Assembly: GCF_900099685.1 (NCBI RefSeq)
Contig: NZ_FNDW01000002.1
Coordinates: 124,001 to 188,000, forward strand
Reading direction: 5' to 3'
Length of the DNA: 64,000 nt
Origin: Chryseobacterium taeanense
GTDB lineage: Bacteria; Bacteroidota; Bacteroidia; Flavobacteriales; Weeksellaceae
Below the pieces are notes generated by a model. That model made no database searches. It saw only the letters and a program-made list of their open reading frames with translations, and was not told the origin of the DNA. Made by a program: the position numbers and the translations under genes. Below are positions 20,010 through 28,202 of this stretch, in pieces. Numbering within the stretch: position 1 is the stretch's first letter; every line of letters begins with the position of its first letter.

Positions 20010-21386
20010 ATGAAAAAAACAATAAAAACAATACTCAATCTCTGTTTAATAGCATATTCGGGAATATTATTTTCTCAGAATCCTATTATTCAGACCAATT
20101 ATACGGCAGATCCTGCGCCGATGGTGTATAACGACAGGCTTTATGTCTACACCACCCACGATGAAGACGATTCCACCTGGTTTGTGATGAACGACTGGAA
20201 AGTCTATTCCACCAACGATATGGTGAACTGGACCGACCACGGAAGCATTCTGAGCTATAAAGATTTCGACTGGGCAAAACGTGATGCCTGGGCAGCGCAA
20301 TGCGTGGAAAGAAGCGGCAAATTTTTTATGTATGTTCCGATGTGGTCCAAAACCAACAACAAAGGAGCAATTGGTGTTGCGGTGGGTGACAGTCCGTTTG
20401 GCCCATTTCATGACCCGCTTGGAAAACCATTGGTTCAGAGTGAATGGGGCGATATTGACCCGACGGTTTTTATTGATGACGACGGTCAGGCCTATATGTA
20501 TTGGGGAAATCCGAAACTTAAAATGGTTAAGCTCAATCAGGATATGATTTCCTATTCCGGCGATATTGTGGAAGTGCCAATGACCGCAGAATCTTTCGGA
20601 AAAAGAGACGGAAAAGAAAACCCGGAAAGACCTACAAAATACGAGGAAGGACCCTGGCTGTACAAAAGAAAAAATCTGTATTATCTGTTCTGGCCGGGCG
20701 GTCCGCTCCCTGAATTCATCGGATATTCAACCAGCAAAAGTGCACAGGGACCGTGGAAATACGGCGGAATCATAATGCCAACCGAAGGAAAATCTTTCAC
20801 CAACCATCCCGGAATTGTCGATTTCAGAGGAAAAACCTATTTCTTTTATCACAACGGCGCTTTGCCGGGAGGAAGCGGTTTCACAAGGTCGGTAAGTGTT
20901 GAGGAACTTAACTTCAACAAAGACGGTTCTATTTCACCCATTAAAATGACGAATGGCATTACCAAAGCGATTGCATCGGTTAATCCTTATGCTTTCAATC
21001 AGGCAGAAATGATTGCGTGGTCTGAAAATGTGAAAGCTTATCAGAACAAAGAAGCAGGTGTCTTCATCAAAGCTAAAAAAAACGGCGCTTACACCAGCGT
21101 GAAAAATGTGAATTTCGGTAAAAAAGGAGCATCAGTATTTTCGGCTAGAGTTGGAACGACACACAACAGCGATGTGACGATGGACGTTCATTTGGACAGT
21201 GTAAGCGGACCGGTTATCGCCACGGTAAAAGTTCCGTTGACTGGCGGAGACGACCGTTGGGAAACTGTGAAAACTGAAGTAAAGGAAAAAATTACCGGTG
21301 TTCACGATGTGTATTTTGTATGTAATGGAAAAGCAGCAAAAGATATTATGTTTTTCGATTATTGGACTTTTCTTGAAACTCATTAA
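20010..21386 (+). CDS. GH43-CBM6 arabinoxylan-active enzyme, copy 3
   Basis: 458 aa secreted paralogue of the genes at 15028 and 18443, separated from copy 2 by a repeat-rich gap. The signal peptide ends ILFSQ. Catalytic residues are Asp34 ([10 protein letters not shown]), Asp150 ([20 protein letters not shown]) and Glu213 ([13 protein letters not shown]). The C-terminal CBM6-like domain (about 325-458) ends FDYWTF. It shares more with copy 2 than with copy 1 across [14 protein letters not shown] and [13 protein letters not shown], suggesting stepwise duplication. The GH97 gene begins two bases after its stop. A role in arabinofuranose or xylose release from xylan oligosaccharides is inferred from family and context. 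Confidence 0.88.
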   Translation: MKKTIKTILNLCLIAYSGILFSQNPIIQTNYTADPAPMVYNDRLYVYTTHDEDDSTWFVMNDWKVYSTNDMVNWTDHGSILSYKDFDWAKRDAWAAQCVERSGKFFMYVPMWSKTNNKGAIGVAVGDSPFGPFHDPLGKPLVQSEWGDIDPTVFIDDDGQAYMYWGNPKLKMVKLNQDMISYSGDIVEVPMTAESFGKRDGKENPERPTKYEEGPWLYKRKNLYYLFWPGGPLPEFIGYSTSKSAQGPWKYGGIIMPTEGKSFTNHPGIVDFRGKTYFFYHNGALPGGSGFTRSVSVEELNFNKDGSISPIKMTNGITKAIASVNPYAFNQAEMIAWSENVKAYQNKEAGVFIKAKKNGAYTSVKNVNFGKKGASVFSARVGTTHNSDVTMDVHLDSVSGPVIATVKVPLTGGDDRWETVKTEVKEKITGVHDVYFVCNGKAAKDIMFFDYWTFLETH

Positions 21387-21388
21387 TT

Positions 21389-23329
21389 ATGATTAAATTT
21401 TTTTTAAAACTATCACTCGCCTTTAGTATTCTGATTATGAATACTGTTTTTGCACAGGTTGCAGAAATCTCCAGTCCCGACGGAAAATTGAAACTGAATG
21501 TCTTTTCAGATAATGGAAAAGCATTCTATAATGTTACTTTTCAAGGAAAAATAATGTTGGAAAAATCACCTTTAGGCTTAATCACCAATGAATCTGATTT
21601 TTCTAAAAATTTAAAGTTTATTAACAGCAAAAAAGACCAGATTTCGAAAAATTATACAAACGAAAAAATCAAAAAATCACAGGTTAATTATGCGGCTAAT
21701 ACTCTGATAGTCAATTTTACCAATGCAGATAACTTCAATATCGGAATTGAATTTCAGGTGAGCGACAATAACTTGGCTTTAAGATATGAGATTCAGCCGA
21801 TGAAAGACCGTTTGAGTGCAGTTGTACAATCGGAAATTACGGGTTACAGATTTCCGTCTCAGACCACAACTTTCCTTTCTCCAATGATGAAGCCGATGAC
21901 AGGTTTTGCAAGAACCGCTCCAAGCTACGAAAGCGGTTACAAAGCAGATGCGGAATTAGGAACAAAAGCCGATTATGGTTATGTTTTCCCTGGACTATTT
22001 CATATCGGAAATGACGGCTGGATTTTATTGTCTGAAACAGGAGTGAACAGTTTGTACTGCGCTTCTCATTTGGATACGACTTCAGAAAAAAATCTTTACC
22101 AGGTTGCTTATCCGAATATGGCAGAAAACAACGGTTTCGGAAGTACCGGAGCTGCCATTTCGCTTCCGGGAAAAACACCTTGGAGAACTATCACCATTGG
22201 CGATTCCCTGAAACCGATTGTTGAAACGACGATTCCTTTTGATGTCGTAGAACCGATGTATGAAACCTCACAAAAATATTCTTTCGGAAAATCGACCTGG
22301 AGCTGGATTTTGTGGCAGGACAACAGTATGAATTATGAAGACCAGAGTCTCTTTATCGATTTAGCATCAAAACTTGGTTATGAATATATTTTAATTGATG
22401 CGCTTTGGGATAAAAATATCGGAAAAGAAAGAATGAAAGACCTTATTCAATATGCCAAATCCAAAAATGTCGGAGTATTGCTTTGGTATAATTCCAACGG
22501 TGCTGCGAATGATGCGCCAATGGGACCGAGAAACAAAATGAGTTCAGCGATTGAACGAAAAAAAGAAATGAAATGGCTTAAAGATATTGGTGTAAAAGGT
22601 CTGAAAGTCGATTTCTTTGGTGGCGACAAACAGGAAACGATGCGTCTTTACGAAGATATTTTGTCTGATGCCAATGATTTTGGATTAAAGATTATTTTTC
22701 ATGGAGCAACTTTGCCGAGAGGCTGGGAAGTAATGTACCCGAATTATGCCGGAAGTGAGGCGGTTTTAGCTTCAGAAATGCTTTATTTTTCGGAAGATGT
22801 CCGCAAACAGGAGGCATTCTTTGCCACGTTGCATCCCTTCATCAGAAATACAGTCGGAAGCATGGAATTTGGCGGAACTTTCCTCAACAAATATTTAACA
22901 AAATCCAACAAGGATAAAAACAAAAGATATACAACAGACGGTTTCCAGTTGGCAACTGCTGTACTGTTTCAAAATCCGGTTCAGATGTTTGCCGTAATGC
23001 CGAATAATCTGACCGATGCTCCAAAATTCCAGCTCGATTTTATGAAAGAAGTGCCGACGCTTTGGGACGAAACAGTGTTCATCGACGGATATCCGGGAAA
23101 ATATTCCGTGATTGCCAGAAGACATCAGAATCAATGGTATGTTGCCGGTGTGAACGCTGAAAATGCTGTTCAGAAGCTTACTTTAAAACTTCCGATGCTT
23201 GCCGGAAAGTCGGTTAGATTCATCAATGATGATTCGAAAGGGGAGACTTCTGAAAAAACAATTACTGTTGGCAAAAACGGAGAACTCAAAATAGAAATTC
23301 AATCCAAAGGCGGATTTGTAATTCATTAA
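21389..23329 (+). CDS. GH97 retaining alpha-galactosidase-type enzyme
   Basis: Secreted 646 aa GH97 protein (signal ending TVFAQ, about residue 24) with N-terminal beta-super-sandwich, (beta/alpha)8 barrel and C-terminal domain. The barrel shows LIDALWD, LLWYNSNG, GLKVDFFGGDKQ and GSEAVLASEM. Asp408 in KVDFF occupies the nucleophile position of retaining GH97 enzymes such as the Bacteroides thetaiotaomicron alpha-galactosidase BtGH97b; inverting SusB-type alpha-glucosidases lack it. A retaining alpha-galactosidase is therefore favoured, giving the locus a second route to galactose beside GH27. Its ATG starts two bases after the GH43 stop, so the genes are co-transcribed. Calcium-binding Glu residues expected for the family cannot be assigned by eye with certainty. 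Confidence 0.87.
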   Translation: MIKFFLKLSLAFSILIMNTVFAQVAEISSPDGKLKLNVFSDNGKAFYNVTFQGKIMLEKSPLGLITNESDFSKNLKFINSKKDQISKNYTNEKIKKSQVNYAANTLIVNFTNADNFNIGIEFQVSDNNLALRYEIQPMKDRLSAVVQSEITGYRFPSQTTTFLSPMMKPMTGFARTAPSYESGYKADAELGTKADYGYVFPGLFHIGNDGWILLSETGVNSLYCASHLDTTSEKNLYQVAYPNMAENNGFGSTGAAISLPGKTPWRTITIGDSLKPIVETTIPFDVVEPMYETSQKYSFGKSTWSWILWQDNSMNYEDQSLFIDLASKLGYEYILIDALWDKNIGKERMKDLIQYAKSKNVGVLLWYNSNGAANDAPMGPRNKMSSAIERKKEMKWLKDIGVKGLKVDFFGGDKQETMRLYEDILSDANDFGLKIIFHGATLPRGWEVMYPNYAGSEAVLASEMLYFSEDVRKQEAFFATLHPFIRNTVGSMEFGGTFLNKYLTKSNKDKNKRYTTDGFQLATAVLFQNPVQMFAVMPNNLTDAPKFQLDFMKEVPTLWDETVFIDGYPGKYSVIARRHQNQWYVAGVNAENAVQKLTLKLPMLAGKSVRFINDDSKGETSEKTITVGKNGELKIEIQSKGGFVIH

Positions 23330-23361
23330 TATCTCATTTTAACCCGAAAAATAAACCTCAA

Positions 23362-25251
23362 ATGGAACCCAGAAATTTCAAATTCTCAACGGTTTTTAAA
23401 ATTGTCTTTTTGATGATTGTTCTTAGCCATCAATTGTCTTTCGGGAAAATTAAACTTCCCGATTTGGTAAGTGATAAGATGGTTTTACAACGTGATGTCG
23501 AGCTTAAAATTTGGGGTTGGGCAGATAATGGCGAAAATATTACCATCAAATTCCGAAATGAAACCTACAATACATCACCGGACAAAAACGGAAAATGGTC
23601 TGTTCAATTGAAACCACAGAAAGCAGGCGGACCGTTTATGATGGAAATTAACGAAATTACGATTCGGGATATTCTGGTGGGAGACGTCTGGCTCGCTTCC
23701 GGACAGTCTAATATGGAAACGCCTATTGCACGGTTAACAGACCGTTTTCCGGAGATTAATGTTTCTGATTTTAATAAAATCCGGTACTTCAAAGTTCCTA
23801 CACAGAACACTGTGGAATCTGTCCGGGAAAATATAGCATCCGGCGGAAAATGGTTTACCGGAACCGCTTCGGAAGTGATGAATTGGACGGCCTTTGCGTA
23901 TTTCTATGCGGTAGAAGCGTATGAACACAGCAAAATTCCGCAGGGAATGCTGGTCTCCAGTTTGGGTGGTTCGGTAATTCAGAGTTGGGTTAGTCAGGAG
24001 CATCTTAAGAATTTTCCTGATGATATCATCGATAAACAAGCATTGTCAGCACTCAATTCTTCAAAACTGGACCAAGGAAGAAATCTTTGGAATCAAAAGG
24101 ATTTTAATGACGGGAATTGGGAAAAGGCAAAAGTTCCCGGAAAATGGAAAGATAATGGAATCCGCGCAAAAGGAACGGTCTGGTTTCGGAAAAACTTTGA
24201 ACTTCCTGCGTCAATGGATGGAAAATTTGCCCGTCTGTATCTGGGAGTAATGGTGGACAGCGATTCTGTTTTTGTAAATGGAAAATTCGTAGGTTCTACT
24301 TCATACACGTATCCACCAAGGAAATATTATATTCCGGGCGGAATTTTAAAACAGGGAAAAAATACGATTGCCATTCAGCTGACTTCCAATTTCGGAAACG
24401 GAGAATTTGTTGCTGATAAACCGTATAAAATTGTTGGAGATGGTGTTGTTGTTGATTTAACGGGCGAATGGAAATATAATATCGGAAGAGATACAAGTAA
24501 AGACGAAGAATATAAATCGAAGCTGAAAAACCTGAGAAGCGCGCCTTCCGGATTGTACAACGGAATGATTTATCCGATTCGGGATTACAAAGTCCGGGGA
24601 GCTATCTGGTATCAGGGCGAAAGCAATGCCGGTCAATCCGAAGATTATGCAGGTTTGCTGAAAAATCTTATCGAAAATTGGCGGGAAGTATTTCAATGGA
24701 ATCAGATGCCGTTTTTATTGGTTCAGCTTCCCAATTTTATGGAAAAAACAAACGACCCGAATGCGCCAAGCGGATGGGCAGGAATTCGTGAGGCTCAGTT
24801 TAAAACGTCACAGACTGTTCCGTACACAGCAATGAGCGTTAATTATGATATTGGCGAATGGAATGACATTCACCCTCTCAATAAAAAAGATATGGCAAAA
24901 CGTCTATTTCTGGCTGCCCGAAAATTGGTGTATGGCGAAAAATTGGTAAGCAGTGGTCCTGTTTTCAAGTCTATGAAGGTAGAAAATTCTAATATCATCC
25001 TTTCGTTTGACAATGTTGGAAGTGGCCTTCAAAGTAAAACAGGAAATTTGAAACATTTTGCAATTGCCGGAAGCGACAAAAAATTTGTCTGGGCTGATGC
25101 AAAAATTAAAGGCAACACAGTCATTGTAACCAGCAAGGAAATCAAAAATCCGGTTGCAGTGCGATATGCGTGGAGCAATAATCCCGAAGATGCTAATCTG
25201 CAAAATAAAGAAGGTTTGCTGGCGTCGCCATTCAGAACGGATGATTGGTAG
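23362..25251 (+). CDS. SASA-domain carbohydrate O-acetylesterase, copy 1 (CE20-like)
   Basis: Secreted 629 aa esterase of the sialate O-acetylesterase (SGNH-like) fold. After the hydrophobic leader (about 10-29), the short beta domain KLPDLVSDKMVLQRD is followed by the nucleophile Ser116 in LASGQSNME. The Asp/His pair lies in GEWNDIHPLNK near residue 500. A jelly-roll domain of the GH2 sugar-binding type is inserted at about 230-370 (WFRKNFELP, VFVNGKFVG). This architecture resembles CE20 xyloglucan/xylan acetylesterases described in Xanthomonas. In this locus deacetylation of xylan or its oligosaccharides is the likely role; sialate is improbable because no sialic-acid genes are present. A paralogue is at 51606. 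Confidence 0.87.
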   Translation: MEPRNFKFSTVFKIVFLMIVLSHQLSFGKIKLPDLVSDKMVLQRDVELKIWGWADNGENITIKFRNETYNTSPDKNGKWSVQLKPQKAGGPFMMEINEITIRDILVGDVWLASGQSNMETPIARLTDRFPEINVSDFNKIRYFKVPTQNTVESVRENIASGGKWFTGTASEVMNWTAFAYFYAVEAYEHSKIPQGMLVSSLGGSVIQSWVSQEHLKNFPDDIIDKQALSALNSSKLDQGRNLWNQKDFNDGNWEKAKVPGKWKDNGIRAKGTVWFRKNFELPASMDGKFARLYLGVMVDSDSVFVNGKFVGSTSYTYPPRKYYIPGGILKQGKNTIAIQLTSNFGNGEFVADKPYKIVGDGVVVDLTGEWKYNIGRDTSKDEEYKSKLKNLRSAPSGLYNGMIYPIRDYKVRGAIWYQGESNAGQSEDYAGLLKNLIENWREVFQWNQMPFLLVQLPNFMEKTNDPNAPSGWAGIREAQFKTSQTVPYTAMSVNYDIGEWNDIHPLNKKDMAKRLFLAARKLVYGEKLVSSGPVFKSMKVENSNIILSFDNVGSGLQSKTGNLKHFAIAGSDKKFVWADAKIKGNTVIVTSKEIKNPVAVRYAWSNNPEDANLQNKEGLLASPFRTDDW

Positions 25252-25274
25252 TTTTTATAATTAAACTGATAGTG

Positions 25275-25357
25275 GACTTTTATAAGCGATAGCGGCTTTG
25301 TGAGTCTCAAAACAATTCTTTTTTTTAATAAAAACTTTGTGAACTTAGTGTTCAAAA
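25275..25357 (+). repeat. Dispersed intergenic repeat, copy B
   Basis: Second copy of the element at 19925-20000: GACTTTTATAAGCG, AGCGGCTTTGTGAG, then a variable AT-rich stretch and AACTTTGTG...CTTAGTGTTCAAAA. Again it lies in a gap directly upstream of a glycosidase gene (GH115) and in the same orientation relative to it. Confidence 0.75.
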
Positions 25358-25417
25358 TTTCACAAGCTGACTAAAAATCAGTAAATATTAAAATAAAATA
25401 CTCATAAAATATTGATT

Positions 25418-27949
25418 ATGAAGACGATTTTTAACTATTTTTCTCTTTTGATAACGTTGGTTTTTACAACGATTGTAAAAGCCGCCGACCCTTTTATTTC
25501 TTTTACTAAAACGGAAAATTCGGTTGTGTTGAAAGAGCACAATTCAGGTTTGATGCTGTTTTCGGATAGCGATTCGGATAAAGGAATTCTTCGTGCGGTT
25601 GCGAATCTTCAATCTGATTTTCAAAAAGTAACAGGGGTTCAGCCTACTCTTATTTCCCAAAATTCCGGAGTGAATGGAATGCTTATCATTATTGGTGAGG
25701 CCGGGAAAAGCAATACCATTGATGCTTTAATTAAAGCTAAAAAAATTAATGGAAATTCAATCAAAGGAAAGAATGAAAAATATATCATTCAAAATGTAAG
25801 CAATCCGTTTCCCGGCGTTTCCGAAGCGATTGTGATTGCAGGAAGCGACAAACGCGGAACCATTTACGGAATCTACGAAATGTCGCAGCAAATCGGGGTT
25901 TCACCTTGGTATTATTGGGCAGATGTTCCGGTTGAGAAAAAAGAAAGTATCTATTTTAAAAAAGGAATTTACACTGATGGAGAACCGGCTGTAGAATATC
26001 GCGGAATTTTCCTGAATGATGAAGAACCTTCACTCGGAGGATGGGCAAGAGCGACTTTTGGTGGAATCAATTCTAAATTTTACGAAAAAGTTTTTGAATT
26101 GATTCTTCGTATGAAAGGCAACTACATCTGGCCTGCAATGTGGGGAAAAGCGTTTTATGATGATGACGTTTTGAACGGACCTTTAGCCAACGAAATGGGA
26201 ATCATTATGGGAACTTCTCACCACGAACCGATGGCTCAGGCTCAAACCGATTGGCATAGATACATCAAGAAGAATAATCTTCCGAATGTCTGGGATTATT
26301 CCAAAAATGCTAAAGTTTTGCAAGAGTTTTGGAAAGCAGGAATTGAAAGAAGCAAAAATTGGGAAAAATTAGTAACAGTCGGAATGCGTGGCGACGGCGA
26401 TGAAGCGATGGGAGAGGGAACCAATATTTCCTTACTTGAAAAAATTGTGAAAGACCAGCGAAAAATTATTGCTGATGTAACGGGAAAAAAAGCGGAAAAA
26501 ACACCTCAGGTTTGGGCTTTGTACAAAGAAGTTCAGGATTATTATGACAAAGGAATGCGGGTTCCGGACGACGTCATTTTATTGTTCTGTGATGACAACT
26601 GGGGAAATGTGCGGAAGCTTCCCGACCTTACGAAGCCTCTTCATAAAGGCGGTTACGGAATGTATTATCACTTCGATTACGTGGGCGGACCGAGAAATTC
26701 AAAATGGATTAATATCAGTCCGATTCAGAGAGTTTGGGAACAGATGAATCTTTCCTACGAACATAAAGTGGATAAGGTTTGGGTCGTCAATGTAGGGGAT
26801 TTGAAGCCGATGGAATTTCCTATCAGCTTTTTCTTGGAAATGGCATGGAATCCAAAGCAATTTAATTCAAAAAATCTTTTAGAATATACTGAAAAGTGGG
26901 CTGCACAGCAATTTGGTGAAAAATATGCCAAAGAAATTGCGGAAATGATTAATCTTTATTCAAAATATAACCGCCGTGTAACGCCAGAAACATTGGATTG
27001 GAAAACTTACAGTCTTCAAAATTATAATGAATTTGAAACGGTTTTAAATGATTATCGAGCATTGGCATTAGAAGCTTTACGTTTGAAAGAGAAGATTCCG
27101 GCAGAATATCAGGACGCGTACTTTCAGCTGGTTTTATATCCGATTGATGCGTGCAGCAATCTGTATGAAATGTATTATGCGGTGGCAAAAAACAAAGAAT
27201 TGGCAGCTAAAAAAGATGTTGAAGCTAATGTCTATGCCGATAAGGTCAAAGAATGTTTTGAGAGAAACGCTTATCTCGACAACAAGTATAATAATGAAAT
27301 TGCCGGCGGAAAATGGACGCATATGATGGATCAGATGAAGATAGGTTACAAAGCCTGGTTTGACGGAAAAGTAAACATAATGCCGGAAGTGAAATATATT
27401 GCTGAAGCTGATGTTCCAAAAGAAAAGATCTTTCAGGAAAAAGACGGTTATGTATCCATTGAAGCGGAACATTTTGCAAGAATGAATAATTCAGACCGAA
27501 TCCATTGGGAAGTAATTCAGGATTTCGGGAAAACCAAATCCGGCGTAACTACTTTTCCTCAAAATGCTTATCCGAAGCCGGATGAAAACATTGAACTGGA
27601 ATACGATATTAATTTTGAAACCAAAGGTGAGTTTGAAGTTCAGTTGCTGCTTGCTCCAACGTTAAATTTCAATCATAATAAAGGATTACGCTACGAAATC
27701 TCTTTTGATGGACAAACTCCACAGGTTGTTAATTTCAACGGACATTACAGAGGAGAACTGGGAAGATGGCAATCGGAACATATCATCAGGTCTACAACGA
27801 AACACCAGATTTTTCAACCCGGAAAACATACGTTAAGATTTAGAGTTCTGGAACCGGGAATTGTTTTGGAAAAAATAGTAATAGATACAGGAGGCTTAAA
27901 ACCTACTTATCTCGGTCCGCCGGAAAGTGAGATAATTCACAAAAACTAA
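25418..27949 (+). CDS. GH115 xylan alpha-1,2-glucuronidase
   Basis: 843 aa secreted enzyme expected to remove (4-O-methyl-)glucuronic acid from internal xylose units of glucuronoxylan. The ATG at 25418 is preferred to a TTG two codons upstream; the signal ends VKAADP. GH115 signatures run through the protein: AGSDKRGTIYGIYEMSQQIGVSPWYYWADVP, EYRGIFLNDEEPSLGGWA, GNYIWPAMWGKAFYDDD, MGTSHHEPMAQAQ, VGMRGDGDEAM and ILLFCDDNWGNVRKLP. The C-terminal region (about 670-843, YVSIEAEHFARM) is the usual terminal beta domain. GH115 accepts internal uronates in the polymer, whereas GH67 (57341) needs a terminal one, so the two are complementary. Released uronate would feed the uxaC-kdgK-eda operon. Confidence 0.92.
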   Translation: MKTIFNYFSLLITLVFTTIVKAADPFISFTKTENSVVLKEHNSGLMLFSDSDSDKGILRAVANLQSDFQKVTGVQPTLISQNSGVNGMLIIIGEAGKSNTIDALIKAKKINGNSIKGKNEKYIIQNVSNPFPGVSEAIVIAGSDKRGTIYGIYEMSQQIGVSPWYYWADVPVEKKESIYFKKGIYTDGEPAVEYRGIFLNDEEPSLGGWARATFGGINSKFYEKVFELILRMKGNYIWPAMWGKAFYDDDVLNGPLANEMGIIMGTSHHEPMAQAQTDWHRYIKKNNLPNVWDYSKNAKVLQEFWKAGIERSKNWEKLVTVGMRGDGDEAMGEGTNISLLEKIVKDQRKIIADVTGKKAEKTPQVWALYKEVQDYYDKGMRVPDDVILLFCDDNWGNVRKLPDLTKPLHKGGYGMYYHFDYVGGPRNSKWINISPIQRVWEQMNLSYEHKVDKVWVVNVGDLKPMEFPISFFLEMAWNPKQFNSKNLLEYTEKWAAQQFGEKYAKEIAEMINLYSKYNRRVTPETLDWKTYSLQNYNEFETVLNDYRALALEALRLKEKIPAEYQDAYFQLVLYPIDACSNLYEMYYAVAKNKELAAKKDVEANVYADKVKECFERNAYLDNKYNNEIAGGKWTHMMDQMKIGYKAWFDGKVNIMPEVKYIAEADVPKEKIFQEKDGYVSIEAEHFARMNNSDRIHWEVIQDFGKTKSGVTTFPQNAYPKPDENIELEYDINFETKGEFEVQLLLAPTLNFNHNKGLRYEISFDGQTPQVVNFNGHYRGELGRWQSEHIIRSTTKHQIFQPGKHTLRFRVLEPGIVLEKIVIDTGGLKPTYLGPPESEIIHKN

Positions 27950-28082
27950 TGTACAACCAAACCCACACATTATATGATAAATCCATGACTCCACAATTTA
28001 CATTTCGTGTTTAAATATCGATTGCTCTGCCGGTCATAAAATACAGGAAGAATTACAACAACTTTATTTAAAGAATTTTATC

Positions 28083-28101
28083 CTGGCCTTAAAAAGGTCA
28101 G
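28083..28101 (+). terminator. Possible weak terminator hairpin after GH115
   Basis: CTGGCCTT-AAA-AAGGTCAG forms an eight-pair stem with one G-T pair in the 253-base gap between GH115 and GH30. The following bases are GAAAGGTTTTC, only a short T-run. It may be a weak terminator or attenuator in the GH30 leader; nothing else is recognisable in this gap. Confidence 0.4.
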
Positions 28102-28202
28102 AAAGGTTTTCTGATGACAAAATTTCAAATGAATCATTTTGAAAACAAACGTGAAATATTCTTCAGTTCTTACTGAAGATTTAACCTAAAACAAAAAAAA
28201 CT

